Positions 50,433 to 58,724 are shown, counted from the first letter of the stretch. The stretch is 64,000 nucleotides of DNA from Pseudonocardia kunmingensis (GCF_006716445.1 NZ_VFPA01000005.1:496001-560000); one strand, 5' to 3'. The notes: generated from the letters alone by a model not told the origin. Numbers and translations are program-made.

Positions 50433-51769
50433 GAGGCTTTCTCCAGGAGGTTCCGGTGGACCGCGGCGCACTCGCGCCCGACGGCCTCCTCGTCGACGGT
50501 GAGCACCCGGCCACGCTCGACGACGGCTCGGCCGTTCACGAGCAGCAGCTCCAGCGGCGGCGGCGAGCCGAGCACGAGCGCGGCGACCGGGTCGGCGACG
50601 TCGACGTGCTCCGGGCCGTCGATGCGCCACAGGGCGAGGTCGGCGAGCTTGCCCGCCTCGATCGTGCCGATCTCGTCCCCGCGCCCGAGCACGGCCGCGC
50701 CGCCTGCGGTGGCCAGCTCCAGTGCGTCCCGGACGCCGAGCGCCGTGGGCCCGCCGACGGCGCGGGCGAACAGCAGCGCGTGCCGCACCTCCTCGAGCAG
50801 GCTCGCGGCCTCGTTGCTGGCGGCGCCGTCGACGCCGAGGCCGACGCGGGCGCCGGCGTCGCGCAGGTCCCGGGTGCGGGCGATCCCGGCGCCCAGGCGC
50901 GCGTTGGACGAGGGGCAGTGCGCCACCCCGGTGCCGGTGGCGGCCACCTTCTTCACGGCGGCGTCGTCGAGGTGGACGGCGTGGGCGAACCACACGTCGT
51001 CACCGGTCCAGCCGAGCCCCTCGACGTACTCCAGCGGCGAGCAGCCGAACCGCTCGCGGCAGAAGTCCTCCTCGTCGACGGTCTCGGCGAGGTGGGTGTG
51101 CAGCCGCACGCCGCGCCGCCGGGCCAGCTCGGCCGACTCCCGCATCAGCTCGCCCGTCACGGAGAACGGCGAGCACGGCGCGAGCGCGATCCGCAGCATC
51201 GAGCCGGCGGACGGGTCGTGCCAGCGGTCGATCGCGTCCTGCGAGGCGGCGAGGATCGCGTCGCGGTCCTCCACGACGTGGTCGGGTGGCAGGCCGCCGT
51301 CGCGCTGCCCGAGGTCCATCGACCCGCGCGTCGGGTGGAACCGCAGGCCCACCTCGGCCGCGGCGCGGATCTCGGCGCCCAGCAGGTCGCCGCCCTCGCG
51401 GGGGAAGACGTAGTGGTGGTCGGTGGTGGTCGTGCAGCCGGTGCGCGCGAGCTGGGCCAGCGCGCCGCGGGCGCCGGTGTGCACGGCGTGCTCGTCGATG
51501 CCCGCCCACACCGGGTAGAGCGTGGTGAGCCACTCGAAGAGCGTGGCGTCGACGGCGAGGCCGCGCGTGACCCACTGGTAGAGGTGGTGGTGGGTGTTGA
51601 CGAAGCCCGGGGTGAGCAGGCAGCCGCGCCCGTCGACGACCTCGTTGCCCGCGCGGTCCGGGGCCGGACCGGCGCCGACGGCCGTGATCCGGTTGCCCTC
51701 GACGACGACGTGCCCGCCCGCGAACTCGTCGCCGGAGACGGTGACGACGTGCGCGCCCTCGATGATCAT
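50429..51769 (-). CDS. 8-oxoguanine deaminase / guanine-deaminase-family amidohydrolase
   Basis: The 446-residue protein has the cytosine/guanine deaminase pattern: PGFVNTHHHLYQWVTRGLAVD (metal HxH), CTTTTDHHYVFP, HPTRGSMDLGQRDGGLPPD, LAPCSPFSV, HTHLAETVDEEDFC, FAHAVHLDD and CPSSNARLGAGIA followed by GLGVDGAASNEAA. The TRGSMDLGQ and TLYPVW signatures are those of 8-oxoguanine deaminases, which produce urate from 8-oxoguanine. Its place inside the xanthine dehydrogenase operon supports a purine role, since its product enters the urate step directly. Guanine deaminase activity (guanine to xanthine) cannot be excluded. Confidence 0.85.
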   Translation of the reverse strand: MIIEGAHVVTVSGDEFAGGHVVVEGNRITAVGAGPAPDRAGNEVVDGRGCLLTPGFVNTHHHLYQWVTRGLAVDATLFEWLTTLYPVWAGIDEHAVHTGARGALAQLARTGCTTTTDHHYVFPREGGDLLGAEIRAAAEVGLRFHPTRGSMDLGQRDGGLPPDHVVEDRDAILAASQDAIDRWHDPSAGSMLRIALAPCSPFSVTGELMRESAELARRRGVRLHTHLAETVDEEDFCRERFGCSPLEYVEGLGWTGDDVWFAHAVHLDDAAVKKVAATGTGVAHCPSSNARLGAGIARTRDLRDAGARVGLGVDGAASNEAASLLEEVRHALLFARAVGGPTALGVRDALELATAGGAAVLGRGDEIGTIEAGKLADLALWRIDGPEHVDVADPVAALVLGSPPPLELLLVNGRAVVERGRVLTVDEEAVGRECAAVHRNLLEKAS

Positions 51770-52230
51770 CGGGTGGCCTCCGCCGCGGTCCTGACCGCAT
51801 CCATGATCTTCTCGTAGCCCGTGCAGCGGCACAGGTTCCCCGCCAGGGCCTCCCGGATCTCCGGGTCCGACGGGTTCGGGTTGCGCTGCAGCAGGTCGTG
51901 GGTGGAGACGATCAAGCCGGGCGTGCAGAACCCGCACTGCACGGCGCCGCGTTCCAGGAACGCCTGCTGCACCGGGTCCAGCGATTCCGCCGACCCGAGC
52001 CCCTCGACGGTGGTGACCTCCCGTCCCTGCGCCTGGCCCGCGGCCACCAGGCACGCGCACACCGGGGTGCCGTCGAGGTAGACGGTGCAGGAGCCGCACT
52101 CGCCCTGCTCGCACGCGTTCTTCGACCCGGGCAGGCCGAGCCGCTCGCGCAGGGCGTAGAGCAGGCTCTCGCCCTCCCACACGTCGTCGGCCTCGCGGCG
52201 CTCGCCGTTGACCGTCAGCTCGATCCTCAT
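51766..52230 (-). CDS. xdhC: Xanthine dehydrogenase, [2Fe-2S] subunit
   Basis: A 154-residue electron-transfer subunit. The plant-type cluster ligands are in CEQGECGSCTVYLDGTPVCAC (about 40-61), and the second cluster's in GAVQCGFCTPG and GNLCRCTGYEKI (about 100-140). It carries electrons from the Mo site to FAD. It overlaps the FAD gene by one base (TGATG) and the deaminase gene by ATGA. Confidence 0.93.
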   Translation of the reverse strand: MRIELTVNGERREADDVWEGESLLYALRERLGLPGSKNACEQGECGSCTVYLDGTPVCACLVAAGQAQGREVTTVEGLGSAESLDPVQQAFLERGAVQCGFCTPGLIVSTHDLLQRNPNPSDPEIREALAGNLCRCTGYEKIMDAVRTAAEATR

Positions 52231-53102
52231 CAGGCCGCCTTCCGGTAGTCGTCCCACGCCCAGGTGGCGGCGCGGCGCGCCATCACCGACAGGGAGTGGA
52301 GCCGGTACGCGGCGGTGCCGCGCACGTCGTCGATGGGGGCGGCGGCGTCGCGCACCTTCCGCCCGAACTCCACGGCGAGCGCTTCGGGGAGCGCGCCGCG
52401 GGACTCCCACAGCCCGGCCGCGTCCAGCTCGCCTGCCAGGAACTCCGCCGCCGCGTCCGCCCGGCGCGGGGTCGGCGCGGCCGAGCCGATGCCGGTGCCG
52501 ACGGCCCTCCGCTGCGGGTGCAGGGCCAGCCCGAACGCCGACACCGCGATCACCATGGCGTTGCGGGTGCCGATCTTGCAGAACTGCTGCGGCCCGGCGG
52601 CCGGGGCGACCAGCACCGCCGCGATCAGCTCGTCCGGAGCGAGGGCGGTGCGCTTCACGCCGGTGTAGAACTCCGCGGCGGGGATGCGCCGCACGCCCCG
52701 CACCGAGGCCACCTCCACCTCCGCGTCGGCGGCGAGCAGCGGCGGGTGGCTGTCGCCTGCCGGCGAGGCCGCACCGAGGTTCCCGCCCACGGTGCCGCGG
52801 TTGCGGATCTGCGGCGACCCGACCGTCCGCGCGGCCATCGCGAGGCCCGGCAGCAGCGCACCGAGCTCGTCGATGACGCGGGTGTAGGTGACACCGGCGC
52901 CGAGCCGCACGCGCCCGTCGGTCTCGGTGCCCCACTCCCGCAGGTCGGGCACGCGGGTGAGGTCGAGCAGGGCGGGCGGGCGCCGGTGGTCGAAGTTGAT
53001 CTCGACCATGACGTCGGTGCCCCCCGCCACCGGCACGGCGTCCGGCTGCTCGGCCTTCGCCGCGAGGGCGTCGGGCCACGTCGTCGGGGCGAGGAAGTCC
53101 AT
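52230..53102 (-). CDS. xdhB: Xanthine dehydrogenase, FAD-binding subunit
   Basis: The 290-residue protein has the FAD-binding PCMH-type motifs: VPVAGGTDVMVEINFDHRRP and IRNRGTVGGNLGAASPAGDSHPPLLA, then QQFCKIGTRNAMVIAVSAFGLAL and the C-terminal CO_deh_flav_C region. It passes electrons to NAD. ATG 53102 begins the operon; upstream is the divergent pucR with 92 bp of control DNA. The frame extends to 53195 but with no family sequence. Confidence 0.92.
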   Translation of the reverse strand: MDFLAPTTWPDALAAKAEQPDAVPVAGGTDVMVEINFDHRRPPALLDLTRVPDLREWGTETDGRVRLGAGVTYTRVIDELGALLPGLAMAARTVGSPQIRNRGTVGGNLGAASPAGDSHPPLLAADAEVEVASVRGVRRIPAAEFYTGVKRTALAPDELIAAVLVAPAAGPQQFCKIGTRNAMVIAVSAFGLALHPQRRAVGTGIGSAAPTPRRADAAAEFLAGELDAAGLWESRGALPEALAVEFGRKVRDAAAPIDDVRGTAAYRLHSLSVMARRAATWAWDDYRKAA

Positions 53103-53194
53103 GCGAGAAGTACAGCGTGCCGACTGGTGGCGCTGAAGTCGCCGAGGTGACGAATCACCCACCGCGTCACCGCATCGGGTTGTAGGTTCCTCCA
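53103..53194. promoter_or_regulatory. Divergent control region xdh operon / pucR
   Basis: Holds GGTGA-CGAA-TCACC (53146-53159) and a wider GGTGAC...GTCACC pair (53146-53151 with 53165-53170). These are candidate PucR sites that could control both directions. A GGTTCCTCC stretch precedes the pucR ATG, which has no usual ribosome site. Confidence 0.5.
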
Positions 53195-54814
53195 ATGCGG
53201 CCGCCGTTGTTGTTGCTGCGCGACCTCCTCGCCCGGCCCGACCTGGGCCTGCAGCTGCTGCACGCCGGGCGGGACCCGGAGGCGGCGCTGGAACGGCCGG
53301 TGCGCTGGGTCTACACCACCGACCTCCTCGACCCGGCCCGCTACCTCGGCGGCGGCGAGCTGGTGATCAGCGGGCTCGTGTGGCGGCGCGAAGAGGCCGA
53401 CAGCGAGCGGTTCGTGGCGGCCGTCGCCGACGCGGGCGCCGTGGCGCTCGCGGCGGGGGCCGCGGTGTTCCACGGGATCCCCGACGACCTCGTCGCCGCG
53501 TGCCGCCGCCACGACCTGCCGCTGCTCGCCGTGCCGGAGCACGTGTCGTTCGCCGCGGTCACCGAGGTGGTCGTCGGCGCGCTGAGCGCCGCCCGGGGGG
53601 AGCGGCTCGCGCACACCCTCGGCCGCCAGCGGCGGCTGCTGTCGGCCGTCGCGGGCGGGCTCGGGCTCGACGAGCTCGCCGCCGACGTGTCGGCCACCAC
53701 CGGCGCGGCGATCCGCGTGCTCAGCGCCACCGGCCGCGCCCTCGTCCCCGGGCCTGCCCCGCTGCCGGCCGACGCGCTCGACGCGGCCGTCACCACCTTC
53801 CTCTCCGCCGACCGGCTCCCGGCCGTGGTGCCCGGGACGGCCCGGTCGGTGTTCCCGGTGGGGCCGGCCTCCGAGCCGCGGATCACGTCCTGGTTCGTCA
53901 CCGTCGACGGCGACTGCACCCGCTGGGACGCCGAGACCGGCGACACCGTCGGCGAGCTCGTCGCGATCGCGGCGCTCGACCGGGCCCGCCGCAGCGAGGG
54001 CCTGCGGGTGGCACGCGACATCGCCGAGGACGCGGTCGCGCTGGTCGCCGGTGGCGCGGGGGATCGCCCGGAGACGGCGGTCCGGCTGCGCCAGGCCGGC
54101 CTCGACGCGGCGCACCCGCTCGTGGTGGCGGTGGCCGGCTTCCGCGACGGCGGGTCGGTGGAGACCGCTCGTGCGGTGCTCGCCGACGCGGCGGCGCACG
54201 TCGGCCCGCCCGTCGTCGGGGTGCACGACGGTCTGGCGGTCGCGCTGCTGCCCGCGGGCCCGGCGGACACCTCCACCGATGCGGCCCCGGTCGATGTGGC
54301 CCCGGTCGATGTGGCCCCGGTCGATGTGGCCCCGGTCGACGTAGCGCTGCGCACCGCGCTGGGTCGCCTCGGTCCGGGTCTCGGCGCCGAGCGCCTCACG
54401 GTCGGGGTCAGCAGGCCCGCCACCGCCGACGCCCTGTCCGGAGCGCTGCAGGAGGCCCGGCACGCGCGCGACCTCGCCGCGCTGCGCCCCGGTCCGGTGC
54501 ACGTCGTCACCGGCGCCGAGGTCACCTCGCACGTCGCGCTGCTCGCCGCCGTGCCCGACGAGGTGCGGCGCGCGTTCGCCGTCCGCGTGCTGGAGCCGGT
54601 GCTCGCCTACGACTCCCGCACCGGCGCCGGGCTGCGCGAGACCCTCGAGGCGTTCCTCGACTGCTCCGGTTCGTGGAGCCGGGCGGCGCAGCGGCTGCAC
54701 CTGCACGTCAACACGGTCCGGTACCGGATCGGCCGGGTCGAGGAGCTCACCGGCCGCGACCTGGGCGAGTTCGGCGACCGCGTGGACGTGTACCTGGCGC
54801 TCCGCTCGCTGTAG
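53195..54814 (+). CDS. pucR: PucR-family purine catabolism regulator
   Basis: The 539-residue protein has the N-terminal PucR domain (about 5-125: LLRDLLARPDLGLQLLHAG, YTTDLLDPARYLGGGELVISGLVWRR), a GGDEF-like middle region, and the C-terminal PucR helix-turn-helix (about 480-535: TLEAFLDCSGSWSRAAQRLHLHVNTVRYRIGRVEELTGRDL). In Bacillus, PucR governs xanthine dehydrogenase and uricase genes, and its divergent position to xdhB fits. A 15-bp in-frame tandem repeat (54284-54343) encodes four APVDV units in the linker. Confidence 0.92.
   Translation: MRPPLLLLRDLLARPDLGLQLLHAGRDPEAALERPVRWVYTTDLLDPARYLGGGELVISGLVWRREEADSERFVAAVADAGAVALAAGAAVFHGIPDDLVAACRRHDLPLLAVPEHVSFAAVTEVVVGALSAARGERLAHTLGRQRRLLSAVAGGLGLDELAADVSATTGAAIRVLSATGRALVPGPAPLPADALDAAVTTFLSADRLPAVVPGTARSVFPVGPASEPRITSWFVTVDGDCTRWDAETGDTVGELVAIAALDRARRSEGLRVARDIAEDAVALVAGGAGDRPETAVRLRQAGLDAAHPLVVAVAGFRDGGSVETARAVLADAAAHVGPPVVGVHDGLAVALLPAGPADTSTDAAPVDVAPVDVAPVDVAPVDVALRTALGRLGPGLGAERLTVGVSRPATADALSGALQEARHARDLAALRPGPVHVVTGAEVTSHVALLAAVPDEVRRAFAVRVLEPVLAYDSRTGAGLRETLEAFLDCSGSWSRAAQRLHLHVNTVRYRIGRVEELTGRDLGEFGDRVDVYLALRSL
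54284..54343. repeat. 15-bp tandem repeat inside pucR, four copies
   Basis: GCCCCGGTCGATGTG is repeated three times exactly, with a fourth copy ending GACGTA. It adds Ala-Pro-Val-Asp-Val units in frame, so copy number could change without breaking the protein. Confidence 0.95.
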
Positions 54815-54818
54815 CGAG

Positions 54819-54835
54819 ACGAACGATCGTGCTAT
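54819..54835. promoter_or_regulatory. 17-nt operator with overlapping -10 before tetR
   Basis: ACGAACGATCGTGCTAT, with the perfect core ACGATCGT, is repeated exactly in reverse at 55469-55485. TATAAC (54833-54838) fits a -10 box, placing the transcript start near the ATG at 54846, so the gene may be leaderless and self-repressed. Confidence 0.75.
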
Positions 54836-54845
54836 AACTGGTCCC

Positions 54846-55424
54846 ATGAGCAAGGGGCAGGCGACCCGCGGGGTCATCCTCGACGAGGCAGGCCGGCTGG
54901 CACGCCGCGTCGGCCTCGGCGGCCTCACGATCGGCTCGCTCGCCACCCAGACGGGGATGAGCAAGAGCGGGCTGTTCGCCCACTTCGGCTCGAAGGAGTC
55001 ACTGCAGCTGCAGGTGCTCGAGCACAGCACCGAACGGTTCGTCGACGAGGTCATCCGGCCCGCGCTCCGGTCCCCGCGCGGCATCCCCCGCGTGCGCGAC
55101 CTGTTCGAGCGCTGGCTCGAGTGGGACTCGGCGGAGGGCGGCTGCCCGCTCGTCGCCGCCTCGTTCGAGCTGGACGACCAGCCCGGGCCCGTCCGCGAGC
55201 GCCTCGTGCGGGTGCAACGCGACTGGACCGAGACCCTCACCATGGTCTTCACCAGCGGGATCTCCGAGGGCCACTTCCGGCCCGACGCCGACCCGCACCA
55301 GTTCTCGCAGGACGTGCAGGGCGTGATGCTCGCCTACCACCTGGCGAGCCGCCTGCTCGCCGATCCCGCCGCCGCCGACCGCGCCCGCCGCGCCCTCGCC
55401 GCGCTCCTCGACGCCGCCGCCTGA
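54846..55424 (+). CDS. TetR-family regulator
   Basis: The 192-residue protein has a TetR DNA-binding domain at about residues 8-56 (RGVILDEAGRLARRVGLGGLTIGSLATQTGMSKSGLFAHFGSKESLQLQVLE) and a ligand domain with GGCPLVAASFELDDQPGPVRERL, a common TetR_C pattern. No ribosome site is seen; the -10 at 54833 suggests leaderless translation. It very likely binds the 17-nt sequences before itself and before the GNAT gene. Confidence 0.9.
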   Translation: MSKGQATRGVILDEAGRLARRVGLGGLTIGSLATQTGMSKSGLFAHFGSKESLQLQVLEHSTERFVDEVIRPALRSPRGIPRVRDLFERWLEWDSAEGGCPLVAASFELDDQPGPVRERLVRVQRDWTETLTMVFTSGISEGHFRPDADPHQFSQDVQGVMLAYHLASRLLADPAAADRARRALAALLDAAA

Positions 55425-55468
55425 CCCCACACCCCGGAGGCCTTCCGTGATCGTCCTACCGTCCCGAA

Positions 55469-55485
55469 ATAGCACGATCGTTCGT
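55469..55485. promoter_or_regulatory. 17-nt operator before the GNAT gene
   Basis: ATAGCACGATCGTTCGT is the exact reverse complement of the operator at 54819. It ends 6 bp before the ATG at 55492, so the TetR protein encoded upstream would control the GNAT gene separately. Confidence 0.75.
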
Positions 55486-55491
55486 ACTGCT

Positions 55492-56019
55492 ATGCCGCCT
55501 GCTCGGACGCCGATCGTGCGGCCGCTCGACCGCGCGGACGCCGCGGCCGCCGTCGACACCGTCTTCGCCGGCCTCTCCCCACGCAGCCGCTACCTGCGCT
55601 TCCACTCGCCGATCCCGCGCCTGCCCGCGGCCGTGCGGGACCGGCTCGGCGACGTCGACGGCCGGCGCCAGGCCGCAGTGGTGGCGTCCGCCTGCGGCAG
55701 GCCGATCGGCATCGCCCGGGTGATCGGCGACGGCACCGGCGCGGGCGAGGTCGCCGTCGCCGTGGTGGACGCCTGGCAGCGGCGTGGCGTCGGCCGCGAA
55801 CTGCTCACCGCACTGGCGGCCCGCGCCGAGGAGATCGGCTACAGCGAGCTGCGCGGCAGCATCCTGCCGGAGAACATCGCCATGCGCGGCCTCGCCGCCC
55901 GGGTCCTGCCCTGGGCCCGGCCCTGGTTCGACGGCGACACGGTGCAGTTCGCCGCCCCGATCGGACCAGCCGCGTGGACGGTGACGCACGAGGACCTGAT
56001 CGCCGACCTCGTGCGCTGA
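55492..56019 (+). CDS. GNAT acetyltransferase under TetR control
   Basis: The 175-residue protein has a GNAT fold: IVRPLDRADAAAAVDTVFAGLSPRSRYLRFHSPIPRL, GEVAVAVVDAWQRRGVGRELLTALAARA (acetyl-CoA loop) and LRGSILPENIAMRGLAARVL. The FSPRS-x-YLRF-like beginning is like acetyltransferases fused to acyl-CoA synthetases or acting on small molecules; substrate unknown. ATG 55492 is used because the operator overlaps the sequence before it; the frame from 55447 would put coding sequence through the operator. Confidence 0.85.
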   Translation: MPPARTPIVRPLDRADAAAAVDTVFAGLSPRSRYLRFHSPIPRLPAAVRDRLGDVDGRRQAAVVASACGRPIGIARVIGDGTGAGEVAVAVVDAWQRRGVGRELLTALAARAEEIGYSELRGSILPENIAMRGLAARVLPWARPWFDGDTVQFAAPIGPAAWTVTHEDLIADLVR

Positions 56020-56045
56020 CGCGGGACCGGACGACGGGCATCAGC

Positions 56046-56711
56046 TCATCCGGGATCACCGGGCTGCCGGCTCGGGGCGGTCTCCGGCACCCGGAACGGA
56101 TCGGGTGGCGCCAGGACGCCGAGAACGGAGGCGCTGACCACGCGTGAGGCGTCGGCGCCGGCGAGGCGTCCGGCGAGGACCTCGCCTGCAGCGCCGTGCA
56201 CCAGCAGGTGCGCCGCATTCGTCAGCCACGCCAACGGCAGGTCGGTGCGGAACACGCCCTCGCGCTGACCGCGGCGGATCAGGGTCTCGACACGACGGGC
56301 GTGCGGGCCGTGCAGCCGGTGCAGGCGCTCGGCAGGCACGGTCCCCTCCGCGGCAGCCAGCAGCCCGACGGACTCGGCGACCAGCGACCAGGACGCAGTG
56401 AGCAGCCGGTGCACGGCCTGCCGAGCATCACCGGACAGGTCGACCCCGGACAGGACCTGCTCGCCCGCGAGCAAGGCGTCGACCAGAGCGGCCTCGACCA
56501 GAGCGGCGCGGGTCGGGAAGTGGCCGTAGAGCGTCATCCGGCCGACCCCGGCCGCGCGGGCGACGTCGTCCACGGTCGCGGCCGGATCCCGGCCCAGCTC
56601 GCGTCGGGCCGCGGCCACGATCCGGGCGATGCTGCGCTGCGCGTCGGCCCGTCGTGGCCGCGGCGGCGCGGCCGAGCGTGCCGCTGGACCGTCGCTCGGT
56701 GCAGATCCCAC
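56046..56711 (-). CDS. TetR-family regulator
   Basis: The 221-residue protein has a basic N-arm and a TetR domain at about residues 24-72 (AQRSIARIVAAARRELGRDPAATVDDVARAAGVGRMTLYGHFPTRAALVEAAL). The remainder is an unassigned ligand domain. GTG start at 56711. It is divergent from a DHFR/RibD-like reductase gene, with a 26-bp palindrome between them at 56722-56747. This layout suggests repression of both genes, released by an unknown molecule. Confidence 0.9.
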   Translation of the reverse strand: MGSAPSDGPAARSAAPPRPRRADAQRSIARIVAAARRELGRDPAATVDDVARAAGVGRMTLYGHFPTRAALVEAALVDALLAGEQVLSGVDLSGDARQAVHRLLTASWSLVAESVGLLAAAEGTVPAERLHRLHGPHARRVETLIRRGQREGVFRTDLPLAWLTNAAHLLVHGAAGEVLAGRLAGADASRVVSASVLGVLAPPDPFRVPETAPSRQPGDPG

Positions 56712-56721
56712 GAGAACACCC

Positions 56722-56782
56722 TAGCTCGTACGAGTTCGTACGAGCTACAGTGCCGATCCTGCAAGCCGTACACGGAAGTACG
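56722..56782. promoter_or_regulatory. Two palindromic operators between tetR and the reductase gene
   Basis: TAGCTCGTACGA-GT-TCGTACGAGCTA at 56722-56747 has perfect 12-bp arms. A weaker CGTAC-ACGGAA-GTACG lies at 56767-56782 and is followed by another GTACGAG half-site. They share the CGTACGAG core and are probably bound by the divergent TetR protein. Confidence 0.8.
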
Positions 56783-56929
56783 AGTTGATCGGGGAGAAGC
56801 GTTGACCCGAAGCGACACCGGCATCTGTCGGCGAGAGGCGCCTGCCGCGGCCGCTCGTCCTGGCGCTCGAGAACCACGCGCCGCCCCGACCGGACCTTCC
56901 CCCCACCTGCGACGCGAAGGGCCAGGACC

Positions 56930-57538
56930 ATGCGCAAGCTCGTCGTCTCCATCCACAGCACGGCCAACAACATCGTCACCGGGCCACCGTCGGGCGACGA
57001 GACCGACTTCATGCAGTGGGCGCACCCCGGCATCGAGGACTCCCTGGACAGGTTCCTCGAGTCCCTGGACGGCGTCGACACCATCCTGCTCGGTCGCGGC
57101 ACCTACGAGGACCTGGTGCGGAAGTGGCCCCTCGTCGGGGAATGGCCGGACGTGTCCGACGTCGCCCTCCGCATCGGAGAGAAGATCAACACCACTCAGA
57201 AGGTCGTCGTGACCGGGCGGCATCCGCTCGGCACCCTCGCGTGGGGCGGGTTCGAGCCGCCGATCCAGATCACCGGTGCCGCCGTCGCCGAGCAGATCGA
57301 GGAGCTCCGCAGGCGCGACGGCGGTGACATCATCACGTTCGGCAGCCCCGTCCTGGTGCAGTCCCTCACGAACGCCGGACTGGTCGACGAGTACCGGATC
57401 ATCGTCCATCCGGTACTCGTGAACGAGGGCAGGCGGCTGTTCGACGACCTCGAGGGCCGCACGGATCTCCGGCTCGTCGGCGTCGACACGTTCGCGGGCG
57501 GCGCGATGCTGGTCACCTACGCGCCCACGAGATCGTGA
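56930..57538 (+). CDS. Dihydrofolate reductase / RibD-like family reductase
   Basis: The 202-residue protein resembles the RibD C-terminal/DHFR-like family: RKLVVSIHSTANNIVTGP at the start, DTILLGRGTYEDLV, GGDIITFGSPVLVQSLTNAGLVDEYRIIVHPVLVNEGRRLFDDL. These proteins bind NADPH, but most have no known substrate. It is controlled by the divergent TetR gene through the palindromes at 56722. It converges with the uricase gene, with 16 bp between their ends, and is not part of the purine operon. Confidence 0.88.
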   Translation: MRKLVVSIHSTANNIVTGPPSGDETDFMQWAHPGIEDSLDRFLESLDGVDTILLGRGTYEDLVRKWPLVGEWPDVSDVALRIGEKINTTQKVVVTGRHPLGTLAWGGFEPPIQITGAAVAEQIEELRRRDGGDIITFGSPVLVQSLTNAGLVDEYRIIVHPVLVNEGRRLFDDLEGRTDLRLVGVDTFAGGAMLVTYAPTRS

Positions 57539-57554
57539 GGCGGCCGCCTGCCGA

Positions 57555-58400
57555 TCAGTCCCGCGTCACCGTCGCCTCGATCAACCCGTACGGGCGGTCG
57601 GCGGCGTAGAACACCTCGTTCGGGTTCTCCAGCCCGAACGGGGACAGGTCCACGACGAAGTGGTGCTTGTTCGGTGCCTGCAGGCTGATCTCGGCGATCT
57701 CCGGGTGCTTCTCCAGCGCCGCGCGGCCCATCTCCCAGAGCGTCTGCTGCAGGGCGCGGGAGTGCACGACCGCGAACTGCTCGAGCAGGATGCGCCGGAC
57801 GTCGGCCCACGTCGCGTCCCAGTCCACGGCCGTGCCGCTGTAGCGCCACTGCGCCACCAGCGCCGTGGACATGATGCGGTCGTCGGTCTCGGGCAGCGTG
57901 GTGTAGCCGTCGGTGAGGAACCCGCGGAACTCCGACCCCGTCGACTTCAGCAGCACGAGGTCGCGCAGGCCCGAGACGACCTCCGTCCCGGCGTCGGACA
58001 CGTCCACCACCGTCGTGCGGACGTCCTGGCCGCGCCGCACCCACGTGTGGTCGTGCTCCTGGGGGCCGACCGGCACGCGGTCCCACGCGTGCTCCTCCAC
58101 GCCGATCCGCGCGCCGCGCACCGGCTCCACGTCGTCGACGAAGTGGCGGGCCAGCGTGATCGCGTAGTCCTCGATCGCGCGCAGCCCGTGCTCCTTCGCG
58201 AACGCGTAGGCGGTGTTCTTCTGGGTGTCGGTCGGCAGCACGGCGGACTGGTCGCCCGCCAGGTGCGCGGCCGCGAAGTCGCCGCGCAGCGAGGTCGACA
58301 CGGTGACGTCGCGGATCTCGTGGCGCGGGGTGTCGCGGTAGATCCGCACGAGGCGGTTCTCCGCCTTGCCGTACTGGTTGGCGCCCAGCGTGATGCCCAT
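57555..58400 (-). CDS. Uricase (urate oxidase)
   Basis: The 281-residue protein oxidises urate to 5-hydroxyisourate. Typical stretches are LGANQYGKAENRLVRIYRDT, VLPTDTQKNTAYAFAKEH (with the catalytic Thr), FVDDVEPVRGARIGVEEHAWDRV, LLKSTGSEFRGFLTDGYTTLPETDDRIMSTAL and NKHHFVVDLSPFGLENPNEVFYA. It lies 3 bp after the hydroxyisourate hydrolase gene in the same operon, so the next two enzymes of the pathway are made with it. Last gene of the arm. Confidence 0.95.
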   Translation of the reverse strand: MGITLGANQYGKAENRLVRIYRDTPRHEIRDVTVSTSLRGDFAAAHLAGDQSAVLPTDTQKNTAYAFAKEHGLRAIEDYAITLARHFVDDVEPVRGARIGVEEHAWDRVPVGPQEHDHTWVRRGQDVRTTVVDVSDAGTEVVSGLRDLVLLKSTGSEFRGFLTDGYTTLPETDDRIMSTALVAQWRYSGTAVDWDATWADVRRILLEQFAVVHSRALQQTLWEMGRAALEKHPEIAEISLQAPNKHHFVVDLSPFGLENPNEVFYAADRPYGLIEATVTRD

Positions 58401-58403
58401 CCC

Positions 58404-58724
58404 TCAGCTCCCGCGGTAGGTCGAGTAGGCGAACGGCGACAGCAGCAGCGGCACGTGGTGGTGGCGCCCCGCGTCGGTGACGGTGAAGGTGACGGTGACC
58501 TCGGGGTAGAACCCCTGCTGCCCGGTGGCTGCGAAGTAGGCCGCCGTGTCGAACGTGATCCGGTAGTCGCCCTCGGCCAGCGTCGCGGCGAGCCGGGCGA
58601 TCCGGCCGTCGTCGTCGGTGACGCCGGCGGCGAGCTCGGTCCCGTCGACGGCGGCGAGCCGGACGCGGACCCCGGCGGCGGGCGCACCGCGGGTGGCGTC
58701 GAGGATGTGCGTCGAGAGACTCAT
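58404..58724 (-). CDS. 5-hydroxyisourate hydrolase
   Basis: A 106-residue transthyretin-like protein that opens 5-hydroxyisourate to OHCU. The start LSTHILDATRGAPAAGVRV has the conserved His, FYPEVTVTF and HHHVPLLLSPFAYSTYRGS complete it; the terminal YRGS is the family's catalytic tetrapeptide. Overlaps the OHCU decarboxylase gene by ATGA. Longer upstream frames lie inside that gene. Confidence 0.95.
   Translation of the reverse strand: MSLSTHILDATRGAPAAGVRVRLAAVDGTELAAGVTDDDGRIARLAATLAEGDYRITFDTAAYFAATGQQGFYPEVTVTFTVTDAGRHHHVPLLLSPFAYSTYRGS

Noticed and set aside
54846..57538. Genomic island between the two purine arms
   Set aside because: No integrase, transposase, repeats at the borders or change in base composition is visible, so I note only that the block separates the arms.
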